Source of the DNA: Burkholderia sp. Nafp2/4-1b
GTDB lineage: Bacteria; Pseudomonadota; Gammaproteobacteria; Burkholderiales; Burkholderiaceae
Length of the DNA stretch: 64,000 nucleotides
Direction of reading: 5' to 3'
Assembly: GCF_003635165.1 (NCBI RefSeq)
Contig: NZ_ML058619.1
Span: 248,001-312,000, forward strand
Shown here: positions 19,309 to 27,257 of the stretch, in pieces
Position numbering within the stretch: the first letter of the stretch is position 1
How the letters are laid out: each line of letters begins with the position of its first letter
Program-made: the position numbers and the translations under genes
The notes under the pieces: generated by a model
Seen by the model: only the letters and a program-made list of their open reading frames with translations
Told to the model about the DNA's origin: nothing
The model's database searches: none

Positions 19309-19360
19309 CTGCGCTGAAATCATGGCTGGCGGCTTCGATAACCCGGAGCCCATCGCTACC

Positions 19361-20374
19361 ATGACGCACCCGACCCGACCGACCATCCTCACCGGCGACC
19401 GCACCACCGGCCCGCTGCATCTCGGCCACTACATCGGCTCGCTGCGCGCGCGCGTGCAGATGCAGCACGAGGCGACGCAGTTCCTGCTGCTCGCCGACAC
19501 ACAGGCGCTGACCGACAACATGGGTCGCCGCCAGCGCGTCACCGAGAACGTGATCGAGGTCGCGCTCGACTATCTGGCCGTCGGCATCGACCCGGCGATC
19601 TCGACGATCGTCGTCCAGTCGCAGGTGCCCGAGCTGGCCGAGCTATCGCAATACCTGCTGAACCTCGTCACGGTCGCGCGCCTCGAGCGCAATCCGACCA
19701 TCAAGGAGGAGATCCGCCTGCGCGGCTTCGAGCGTGATATCCCGGCCGGCTTCCTGACCTACCCGGTGAGCCAGGCCGCCGACATCACCGCATTCAAGGC
19801 GACGCACGTGCCGGTCGGCGACGATCAGTTGCCGATGATCGAGCAGACCAACGAACTCGTGCGCCGCTTCAACGCGACGGTCGACAAACCGGTGCTGGTC
19901 GAATGCGAGGCCGTGCTGTCGGCGGTCACGCGGCTGCCCGGCATCGACGGCAAGGCGAAGATGAGCAAGTCGCTCGGCAACGCGATCACGCTCGGCTCGA
20001 CGCCCGACGAGATCGCGCAGGCCGTGAAGGATATGTACACGGACCCGAACCATCTGCGCGTCAGCGATCCCGGTCAGGTCGAAGGCAACGTGGTGTTCAC
20101 GTTCCTCGATGCGTTCGAGCCCGACGTGCAGAAGGTCGACGAACTGAAGGCGCACTATCGCCGCGGCGGCCTCGGCGACAGCGTCGTGAAGCGCGTGCTC
20201 AACGAGCGGCTGCAGGCGCTGATCGAGCCGATCCGCGCGCGGCGCCGCGAATTCGAAGCGGACAAGGCGGAAGTGATGGCGATCCTGAAGCGCGGCACCC
20301 TGCATGCGCGCGAGGTGGCCGGCGCGACGCTGGCGGAGGTGAAGGGGGCGATGGGGCTCACGTATTTCGATTGA
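19361..20374 (+). CDS. trpS: Tryptophanyl-tRNA synthetase
   Basis: This 337-aa class I synthetase charges tRNA-Trp. The N-terminus has the HIGH-like signature PLHLGHYIGSL (residues 18-28), and KMSKS is at residues 200-204. The usual TrpRS length is close to this. I use the ATG at 19361, because an upstream start near 19301 would fall inside the attenuator terminator. Expression is predicted to be controlled by Trp-tRNA level through the leader peptide and terminator upstream. It may be an inducible second TrpRS, but whether the genome has another copy cannot be seen here. Confidence 0.95.
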   Translation: MTHPTRPTILTGDRTTGPLHLGHYIGSLRARVQMQHEATQFLLLADTQALTDNMGRRQRVTENVIEVALDYLAVGIDPAISTIVVQSQVPELAELSQYLLNLVTVARLERNPTIKEEIRLRGFERDIPAGFLTYPVSQAADITAFKATHVPVGDDQLPMIEQTNELVRRFNATVDKPVLVECEAVLSAVTRLPGIDGKAKMSKSLGNAITLGSTPDEIAQAVKDMYTDPNHLRVSDPGQVEGNVVFTFLDAFEPDVQKVDELKAHYRRGGLGDSVVKRVLNERLQALIEPIRARRREFEADKAEVMAILKRGTLHAREVAGATLAEVKGAMGLTYFD

Positions 20375-20438
20375 GCGCCAGCACAGCACACGCGACCGGG
20401 CGACGATGCGCGGCGTCATGTCCGAGCCGCGCTCGCGC

Positions 20439-21662
20439 CTACTCTGACCTGACCGGAACAGCCCCAGACCGCGAACTCAACCGGCCAGGATCCCCGAGCC
20501 TGGGCAACCAGGCGAATGCGATGGCCATCAGCGCCGATCCGGCGACGAGCATCGGGACGACCATAGGCCACGCACCAAGCCGGTAATGCGGATCGACGAA
20601 GGCCGATGCGGTCTGTCCCACACAGAAAGCGGCGCACATCATGATGAAGCCGGACCACGACACCGCACGTCCCGCCAGGTGCGGGAGTCCCCCCACCGCA
20701 CCGGCCTGTCCGCACGGCTGGTGGATGCCGTGTCCCAGGCAATAAACCCCGTGTCCCAGCAGCAGCGGCCACGCGCTGCCGGGCAGCAGCCAGCAGCCGA
20801 GCCCCTGAATGACCGCCCCTGAAAGGCTCAGCACGGCGCCCTGGCGCACGGTTCGCAACACGCCTTGGCGATACAGCAGACGCCTGCAACCCATTGTGCT
20901 CAGCATGTAGACGAGCGAGCCGCCAGCGGGTATCCAGCCATATAGCTCGGGCGACAGGCCAAGGTACCCGATATAGACCATCGGTGAAAGCAACAGGAAG
21001 CAGAACATGCCGCAGTAGGTGACGGCAGCCAGCAGCGCCCACGCGCGGAATTCTGGACTACGGAAGATCTCGCGGACGCCACCGGTCGGTGTCTGCTTCC
21101 CGTCCGTGCGCTGAGCGGTTTCCTCGAAGCCCCGCCAGCACGCCACGCACAGCACGAGCGCGTACAGGCTCATGACCGCGAGCACCCAGCGCCAGCCGAC
21201 ATGCTGCGCAATATAGGCGCCGAGAATCGGCGCGGTCAGTGCCGTCGCACCCAGCCCCGTGAGGCCGCGAGCCATCACATGTGGCCCTTCGCTGGCGGGA
21301 TAAAGGTCGCGCACGGCCGCGCGCGCACACACGAGAATGGCGGCCATCGCCAGCCCCTGGAACGCGCGCGCCACCGTCAGCATCGACGCAGTCGGCGCAA
21401 GCGCACCGGCCAGCGCCGCGATGGTGTAGCCCGCGAGACCCGCCAGCAGCACCGGCCGACGCCCATAGCGGTCGGCCAGGCTACCCATCGGCAACTGCCC
21501 CATGCCGAACACGAGCGCGAACACCGTGAGGCTGGTGCTGGCTGAACCGAGTGCCTTCGCGATCGCAGGCAGCGCCGGCAGATAACTGTCGGTCGCGACT
21601 GGCTGCGCAGCCAGCAGAAACGGAAGGAGTAGTGCAAAACTCAGCGGGCCGCGGCGGCTCAT
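20439..21662 (-). CDS. MFS exporter, Bcr/CflA drug-resistance type
   Basis: This 407-aa major facilitator protein has about twelve hydrophobic segments. The N-terminal half has the Bcr/CflA-like VATDSYLPALPAIAKALG and the loop 2-3 motif GSLADRYGRRPVLLAG, followed by RAFQGLAMAA. The family exports drugs or small metabolites in exchange for protons. It is the third gene of a leftward run behind the ShiA-like transporter and the AroE-like enzyme, about 100 bases downstream of the latter. It might export an aromatic intermediate, though drug efflux is the family default. Confidence 0.88.
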   Translation of the reverse strand: MSRRGPLSFALLLPFLLAAQPVATDSYLPALPAIAKALGSASTSLTVFALVFGMGQLPMGSLADRYGRRPVLLAGLAGYTIAALAGALAPTASMLTVARAFQGLAMAAILVCARAAVRDLYPASEGPHVMARGLTGLGATALTAPILGAYIAQHVGWRWVLAVMSLYALVLCVACWRGFEETAQRTDGKQTPTGGVREIFRSPEFRAWALLAAVTYCGMFCFLLLSPMVYIGYLGLSPELYGWIPAGGSLVYMLSTMGCRRLLYRQGVLRTVRQGAVLSLSGAVIQGLGCWLLPGSAWPLLLGHGVYCLGHGIHQPCGQAGAVGGLPHLAGRAVSWSGFIMMCAAFCVGQTASAFVDPHYRLGAWPMVVPMLVAGSALMAIAFAWLPRLGDPGRLSSRSGAVPVRSE

Positions 21663-21768
21663 GCAGGTATGTCCTGAAGCAGATCCTTCACGCGGCCAGC
21701 CATCGCGACGATGTCGTAAAAACCGCGGCCGGCACGCGAAGCATTCGAAACAACAGTATCAACGCGAC

Positions 21769-22602
21769 TCAGTACGCAATGGTCGACGTGCGTCGCAGTT
21801 CTTCGGCAGTCGCAGTGCCGAAACCGAAGAACTCCAGATAGGCCGGAATCATTTCGAACAGCATGTCGGTGCCCACCTGCACTTCGCAGCCCTTCTCACG
21901 TGCTGCATGCAGGAACGGCGTGTACTCCGATTTCATCACCACCTCGCCCACGAAGCAGCCAGGCGCGATGCGCGCAACATCGAAAGGCAACGGATCATCC
22001 GCGTTCATGCCTAGCGGTGTCGCATTCACCACGACGTCGAAGCCATCCGGATCGTTCGAGCCGGTGCTGACCTTCAGAGCCGGATAGTGCTCGCGCAGCC
22101 GCTGCGCGAGTCCGTCGGCCGACCCGGGCCGCGTATCGTAAAGCGCGAGTTCGCCGACGCCCGCCGCCGCCAGCGACGCGGCAATTGCCGAACCGACGCC
22201 GCCCGCGCCCGACATCAGCACGCGCGCCCCCTCCAGCCGCCGGCCTTTGCGCAACACACCGCGCACGAAACCCGCGCCGTCGAACTGGTCGCCGAGCAAC
22301 GTGCCATCCGGACGCCTGAGCACTGCGTTGCACGCGCCGGCGATGCGCACAGCGGGTGTGACTTCATCGACGAGGCCGACCGTCGTGACCTTGTGCGGCA
22401 TCGTGATGAGCGCGCCGCGCAGGTTCGTGAAGCGGAAGATCGACTTGAAGCTCTGCTCGTAGTCTTCCGCCTTGACGCCCATCGGCACGACCACCGCATC
22501 GATGCCCTTCTGATCGAACCAGGGGTTGTAGATCATCGGCGACTTGAAGCTCTCGGTCGGATAGCCGATGTGCGCAATCAGGGTGGTCTTTCCGGAAATC
22601 AT
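21769..22602 (-). CDS. Shikimate dehydrogenase-like enzyme (non-canonical AroE)
   Basis: This 277-aa NAD(P)-dependent dehydrogenase of the AroE superfamily keeps the catalytic lysine (ITMPHK, Lys71) and aspartate (QFDGAGF, Asp108), plus a Rossmann motif (VLMSGAGGVGSAIAASLAAAG). The substrate-binding SKS motif is altered: Phe19 replaces the first serine while Ser21 remains, and the usual NTDG reads QFDG. It therefore probably belongs to a shikimate-dehydrogenase-like clade with a shifted substrate or a catabolic role. It starts 28 bases after the ShiA-like transporter gene. A biosynthetic AroE should exist elsewhere in the genome. Confidence 0.85.
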   Translation of the reverse strand: MISGKTTLIAHIGYPTESFKSPMIYNPWFDQKGIDAVVVPMGVKAEDYEQSFKSIFRFTNLRGALITMPHKVTTVGLVDEVTPAVRIAGACNAVLRRPDGTLLGDQFDGAGFVRGVLRKGRRLEGARVLMSGAGGVGSAIAASLAAAGVGELALYDTRPGSADGLAQRLREHYPALKVSTGSNDPDGFDVVVNATPLGMNADDPLPFDVARIAPGCFVGEVVMKSEYTPFLHAAREKGCEVQVGTDMLFEMIPAYLEFFGFGTATAEELRRTSTIAY

Positions 22603-22630
22603 GGCTGGTATTTGCTCTCTCAGGCGACAG

Positions 22631-24019
22631 TCAGGCGCGCGCGGTAAAGGCCAGTGCGCGCAGGCGGTCGTACTCGGCCTTGTCCACCGCATGCGCATCG
22701 GACTGGCCCAGTTCGCTCATATGGACCCGATACGTCTCGCGGGCGCTGAGCGCGGCCAGCGCGGCGATCACCGTGACGCCGAATGCGAGCGCGCCGACGG
22801 TGAGCCAGATGTTGGCGGATCCAGGCGGCGCGACGGCCGTGAAGAGCGCCGGCAGCATCGCCGTGATGGCCGTGCCGACGTTCTGCGCGATCGCCATTGC
22901 AGAAACACGCGAGCGCGTCGGGAACAGTTCGGGGTAGAAGCTCGGGAACACCGCGTTGTAACCCTGATAGACGACGCCCCACATCAGCAGCGACATCACG
23001 AAAGCGAACGGAACATTATGGATGCTGATCGCGTACAGATAAGCGAACGCGAGCAGGCCCGACAGCAACGCCCCGACGATGATCGGCGGCTTGCGGCCGA
23101 TCTTGTCGGACAGGTTGCCGACATACGGAATCACCAGCACCGCGACGATGTTGCCCACGACAGGAATCCACAGATAGACGTCCTTGGCGAACCCGATGCC
23201 GTAGGCCGGCTGCACTGCGTATGCCGCGCCGAAGATGGTCGCCACCACCGGAATCACGTTCATCAGCGCCATGCATACCACGCGCAGCATGTTCGCCCAG
23301 CTGTACTTGAAGGCGTCGACCACTGGCGAGCGAGGAATTGCCCGTTGCCCTTCTTCTTTGAAGGCGGGCGTCTCGTCGACCTTGCGCCGAATGATATAGC
23401 CCGCGATGATCACCACGAAGCTGAGCAGGAAAGGAATGCGCCAGCCCCAGACGTTGAACTGCTCGGCGGGCATGTAGTGCGCGAGCGGCAGGAATACGGC
23501 TGCCGCCAGGATCTGCCCCGCCTGCACGCCTTGCAGCGTGAAGCTGGAGTAGAAGCCACGACGGCCGAAGGGCGCGTGCTCCAGGATCATCGAGCTGGCG
23601 CCGGAGATCTCGCCGGCCACGGCGAAGCCCTGAAGCAGACGCAGGATCACCAGCAGTACGGGCGCGAGCAGGCCGACCTGTTCGTAAGTCGGCAGCAGGC
23701 CGACGGCGATCGTCGAAAAACCCATGAGGAACATGCACGAGAGCAGCACTTTCTTGCGCCCGTGCGTATCGCCGAGGTGCCCGAGTACGAAGGCGCCGAT
23801 CGGCCGCGCGACATAACCGACACCGTAGGTCGCGAGTGAAGCGACGATGGCGGTCGTCGCGTTGCCCTTTGGAAAAAAGATCTGCGGAAAGATGAGCGCA
23901 GACGCCGTGGCGTAGATGAAGAAATCGTAGTATTCGAGCGCCGAGCCGATCCAGCCGCTCGCTGCGGCTTTCTTCGACTGATGCCGGCCTTGAGGCTCGT
24001 GGATCGTGTCTGCCTTCAT
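22631..24019 (-). CDS. MHS-family MFS transporter (ShiA-like)
   Basis: This 462-aa metabolite:H+ symporter carries the family start GWIGSALEYYDFFIYATASALIFP, the loop HLGDTHGRKKVLL and LRLLQGFAVAGEISGASSM. MHS transporters import shikimate, proline/betaine, dicarboxylates or aromatic acids. GGAG precedes the ATG at 24019. With an AroE-like gene directly downstream, a shikimate- or quinate-type substrate is the best inference. A long inverted repeat resembling PcaR-type sites lies about 104 bases upstream. Confidence 0.9.
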   Translation of the reverse strand: MKADTIHEPQGRHQSKKAAASGWIGSALEYYDFFIYATASALIFPQIFFPKGNATTAIVASLATYGVGYVARPIGAFVLGHLGDTHGRKKVLLSCMFLMGFSTIAVGLLPTYEQVGLLAPVLLVILRLLQGFAVAGEISGASSMILEHAPFGRRGFYSSFTLQGVQAGQILAAAVFLPLAHYMPAEQFNVWGWRIPFLLSFVVIIAGYIIRRKVDETPAFKEEGQRAIPRSPVVDAFKYSWANMLRVVCMALMNVIPVVATIFGAAYAVQPAYGIGFAKDVYLWIPVVGNIVAVLVIPYVGNLSDKIGRKPPIIVGALLSGLLAFAYLYAISIHNVPFAFVMSLLMWGVVYQGYNAVFPSFYPELFPTRSRVSAMAIAQNVGTAITAMLPALFTAVAPPGSANIWLTVGALAFGVTVIAALAALSARETYRVHMSELGQSDAHAVDKAEYDRLRALAFTARA

Positions 24020-24122
24020 GGATGTCTCCGGATTATGTGGTCGGGCGACTGAACGGTGCCGCCTGATGGATCGCAGAGTAGTCCCATGCAACGACGTGAC
24101 ACAATGGCGACACGCCCGTGAG

Positions 24123-24160
24123 CGTTCGATCATCGCGCATGTGCGTGCGATTATCGAACG
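24123..24160. promoter_or_regulatory. 38-bp inverted repeat, PcaR/PcaU-like (IclR family) operator
   Basis: The left arm CGTTCGATCATCGC (24123-24136) and the right arm GCGATTATCGAACG (24147-24160) match at 13 of 14 positions around a 10-base spacer. The reverse complement of 24145-24159 is GTTCGATAATCGCAC, which from memory equals the published PcaR-type 15-mer. Such IclR-family proteins control protocatechuate and related aromatic catabolism, matching a shikimate/quinate uptake operon. No IclR gene is nearby. Confidence 0.6.
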
Positions 24161-24707
24161 TTTTGAGGGTTTCTCCGGGCGCTGGCATGGGTCGGCGTCG
24201 TTGAGTGATGGGGGTCCCGGGCGGCTCGTAGTCAGAGACGCTTCATGGTGTATGGACGCGGTCAGCGTTCATGCTCTCCAGCGTTTGATCACGAACCTTG
24301 TGCGCTCCGAACAGCTGAAAATTCCTGCGCGCGGAGCGAGACGCCGCACCGGCCGACGTCGCTGGGCTCGTCTCGATCAATAAAACACTGCGTCAGGAAG
24401 TCGAAGTCGCAACGCTGCAGGCGGCAGCCTGTGGAAAGGTCGTCGTTCTTCGCCCTTGGACCGGCGTTTAACGCGGAGGCTGGGGAGCCACAAACTGTTT
24501 GTTGTGGAAGTGAAGTGCCACCGGATTGAATCCCGGCCCGGGGAAAGGCGGCTGATCGCTGAGACGCATAAGTCGAATCCTGATCTGTCGGTCAGGCGTC
24601 AGATCAGGCCTGATATTGCCTCGCCGTCACTTCATCACGGGGCGACTGCCGACCCGAAGTGGACGTACGCGCTTCCCTAAAGCGGCTACTCCTCTGAGTT
24701 CATGATG
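24161..24707. other. Gene-poor stretch, increasingly A/T-rich
   Basis: No convincing gene is present upstream of the PcaR-like repeat. Open frames on the plus strand (for example 24456-24680) lack family resemblance. Base composition drifts away from the strongly GC-rich neighbours from about 24.3 kb on, suggesting foreign or decayed DNA. Confidence 0.45.
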
Positions 24708-25226
24708 CTACGTCGGCATACCCGTCAAGTTTTCCACCCTGGCCGGTTTCCAGAACAGAAAGTAAGCAGCGGAAACAAAGTAGAACAGTAGCCAGTGGCC
24801 CGATAATCCTCTCAATTCGTTGGCCTTGAATGCGGTGAATTCGGACGGTGCCAATTCTCGAATAAGTTTGCCGTGGTTCAAGAGGACGTATCTACCATCC
24901 TGCACCGCAGGATTTCCGCCTTCGGTATGCAACATGAAAAGAAAAAAATTCGTGATCGCGTAGATGAAAAGCATCGTGCCCACTACGGCGACCCAGTTCG
25001 GCAAACCTTTCCTAAGGCGCCAGAGTGTGCGTTCGCGTCCCAACTCCTTCCGGGATACAAGCACAAAAGGCATAAAGACAATAAAGATGCCGATATGGAG
25101 CAGCCAGATGTCTGGAACACGCGCCGCGAGGTTCACGCCCATTAGCGCCGTTACATGGACAAGAAGTGAAATCACAAAGCCAACCAAGGCAACGGTGCCC
25201 AAGATATGTCGCGTTGTTTGATTCAT
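24708..25226 (-). CDS. Integral membrane protein of unknown function
   Basis: This 172-aa protein begins MNQTTRHILGTVALVGFVIS. Hydrophobic segments are visible at about residues 9-32, 42-61, 78-100 and 144-162 (LLFYFVSAAYFLFW), suggesting four spans. A polar loop between the last two contains VQDGRYVLLNHGKLIREL. I do not recognise the family. Codon use is less G/C-biased than the surroundings, consistent with recent acquisition. The ATG at 25226 is used; a GTG at 25241 would add five residues, and neither has a strong ribosome-binding site. Confidence 0.7.
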   Translation of the reverse strand: MNQTTRHILGTVALVGFVISLLVHVTALMGVNLAARVPDIWLLHIGIFIVFMPFVLVSRKELGRERTLWRLRKGLPNWVAVVGTMLFIYAITNFFLFMLHTEGGNPAVQDGRYVLLNHGKLIRELAPSEFTAFKANELRGLSGHWLLFYFVSAAYFLFWKPARVENLTGMPT

Positions 25227-25415
25227 TAGAGATGGAAGCACTTCGCTGGCGAGTCTTGTTTCGTGAGATGCGTCGAAACATCACCTTGTTGGAGCGGATT
25301 GTCGACGATTTGCGCGCCCATGTCGACCGACCGCTTCTGGCCGAATACTGCCCAATTAGCCGTCAATTCATGAAGCAGTCGATCGAAGAATCTTGCCCGA
25401 AGATGGCACCAAAAC

Positions 25416-26018
25416 TCACGGGCGCATCCCGAACACGCCGTGCCACAGAGCGCTGAAAAAGTCCGTATGCGCGTGTTCGTCACTCCTTCGCGCGTCGCTC
25501 TTTGGCGCCTGCGCCGATGCCGCCTGTGTCGCCCTCTCGTCGCTTTGCGGCATCTGCTCATCACGCTGCCCGTCCCGCGATGCAGCCGGCTGGCGCGACG
25601 CATGCAGCTCGACCACGCTGCCGGAAATGCGCTCTGCGAGTTGAACATCGCAATCACGGCCGAGCAGAACACCGAACACGACGTCGCGGTTGTGCCCTTG
25701 CTCGGCGAAGCGCATTGCCAATGCCACGAACCGCGCATATTCCGCTTCGCGCTCCGCCTTCAAGCGCTCCTCTTCTTCGCGAAGCTGTGCTTGACGGAGC
25801 ATTTCCTCTGCGTAAGCGGTGTCATACACGCGGCGCAGCTTCGGGTCCGAGAGAATCGCGTATGCCTCCTTGATCTCCTGAAATCGCGCATGCGCGTCCG
25901 CTTCGCACCCGACGTTGCGGTCGGGATGCGCTTTCATCGCTGCCTTTCGGTAGCCGCGCTTGATTTCCTCGTCGGTGGCGTTCTCGCGCACACCGAGCAA
26001 TTCATACATTGTCGTCAT
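25416..26018 (-). CDS. J-domain (DnaJ-like) co-chaperone
   Basis: This 200-aa protein has an N-terminal J-domain with HPD at residues 31-33 (KAHPDRNVG) and the flanking helices ATDEEIKRGYRKAAMK and RFQEIKEAYAILSD. A charged coiled-coil-like helix (EEMLRQAQLREEEERLKAERE) and a Ser/Gln-rich unstructured tail follow. It lacks the Gly/Phe, zinc-finger and C-terminal domains of canonical DnaJ. It should stimulate an Hsp70 for a specific client. The ATG at 26018 is chosen; a second ATG lies three codons later. Confidence 0.88.
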   Translation of the reverse strand: MTTMYELLGVRENATDEEIKRGYRKAAMKAHPDRNVGCEADAHARFQEIKEAYAILSDPKLRRVYDTAYAEEMLRQAQLREEEERLKAEREAEYARFVALAMRFAEQGHNRDVVFGVLLGRDCDVQLAERISGSVVELHASRQPAASRDGQRDEQMPQSDERATQAASAQAPKSDARRSDEHAHTDFFSALWHGVFGMRP

Positions 26019-26176
26019 CGTGCGTCGGGATGAAAGTCGTATCGCGTTGATCGTAGCATGTCGCCGCAGCGCCAATCCGTCGGGTTGAGGATTCATCAGG
26101 GTCTGAACACCCCGGTGCTGGAGATGCGCGTGTCGTCGCCTCCGGAAAATGCAAGCCGCCGTGCGAGCCGCGGCCC

Positions 26177-27097
26177 CTACGTGATCTGATAAGTCGACAC
26201 CGGCAGGAACTCCTCCGGCAGCGGCCGATCGCCAAGTTCCAGCACCGACCGTTCGATCGTGCGCGACATCGCATCGAGCGCGAGCGCATTCGGTGCAAGA
26301 CCGAACGGCTCGGCCACTTCGTTCGCGATCGCCTCGAGCGCGATCAGCGTGTAGGAAATGAACACGCAGATCAGCGGCGTGAAGAATTCCGTCGAATCGA
26401 CGAGACCGAACGGCAGCAGCACACAATACGCATACACGGTGCGATGCAGCAGCACGCTGTACGAGAACGGGATCGGCGTCGACAGGATGCGCTCGCAGCC
26501 ACCGACCGACTTGCCGAGCTCGTCGAGTTGCGTCTCGAACATCCAGCAGGTCGTATCACCGCCGGGCGCGCGTCCCAGCGCAGGGACGATGCCGCCGCGC
26601 AGTTCGTCGAGGATCGCGACCGGCTTGTAGCATTTGCCGCCGAGCGCGGCCGTGCGCTCCGCCCCGAGAATGCGCAGCAGATCTTCGGTCGGATCGGTAT
26701 GGCGCAGCTGGTGCTTTAGTGCATACGCGAGCGCGATCAGCAGATCGGCGAGCCGGTTGCGCTCGGCATCGCTCACACCATCCGGCAGGTAGCGATGCAG
26801 TTGCGACGTCACGGCGCGTGCGGCAATCAGCAGGCTACCCCACAGATGCCGCGCTTCCTTGAAGCGCTCGAAGCTCGCGTTGTTGCGAAACCCGAGGAAG
26901 ATCGCGAGCGCCAGCCCGAACAGCGTGAACGGCGCGGTGTTCAGCGGAATCTTCTCGCCGAAGATGCGTCCGTTCGTAAAGACCGCCAGCGTGCTGACGA
27001 CCGCCATGAACGTGAGTTGCGGAATGATCGATTGCAGCACGGAGCCGTTCCATACGAACAGCATCCTGAGCCAGTTTTGTCGTGGTCTGACGATCAT
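26177..27097 (-). CDS. Bestrophin-like anion channel (YneE/UPF0187 family)
   Basis: This 306-aa membrane protein matches bacterial bestrophins: N-terminal MIVRPRQNWLRMLFVWNGSV, the conserved FTLFGLALAIFLGFRNNASFERF, and TPIPFSYSVLLHRTVYAYCVLLPFGL near the middle, followed by helices typical of the pentameric channel fold. Bacterial homologues conduct ions (the Klebsiella protein is cation-selective). It is a single gene on the minus strand with gaps of about 160 bases on both sides, and no direct functional partner is evident. Confidence 0.9.
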   Translation of the reverse strand: MIVRPRQNWLRMLFVWNGSVLQSIIPQLTFMAVVSTLAVFTNGRIFGEKIPLNTAPFTLFGLALAIFLGFRNNASFERFKEARHLWGSLLIAARAVTSQLHRYLPDGVSDAERNRLADLLIALAYALKHQLRHTDPTEDLLRILGAERTAALGGKCYKPVAILDELRGGIVPALGRAPGGDTTCWMFETQLDELGKSVGGCERILSTPIPFSYSVLLHRTVYAYCVLLPFGLVDSTEFFTPLICVFISYTLIALEAIANEVAEPFGLAPNALALDAMSRTIERSVLELGDRPLPEEFLPVSTYQIT

Positions 27098-27257
27098 GAT
27101 GTTTTCTCGACTACCAAAGGAATGCGCAACCCGTTGCGCCCGCACCCGATGCGCAGCGGCCCGCGCGTGGCGGGCCGCTTTCCGTCGGGTGCCGTGCCGG
27201 GCGCCGCGCTACGCGTGATGATACGCGCCCGCTGCGCCCCGCCACCTCGCGCAACGC

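Noticed and set aside
19301..19360. Upstream TTG start for trpS
   Set aside because: It lies in the 3' side of the attenuator terminator, and the added residues are not part of the TrpRS fold; the ATG at 19361 fits better.
25232..25456. 74-codon plus-strand frame between the membrane protein and the J-domain gene
   Set aside because: It overlaps the end of the J-domain gene, has no good ribosome-binding site and no family resemblance.
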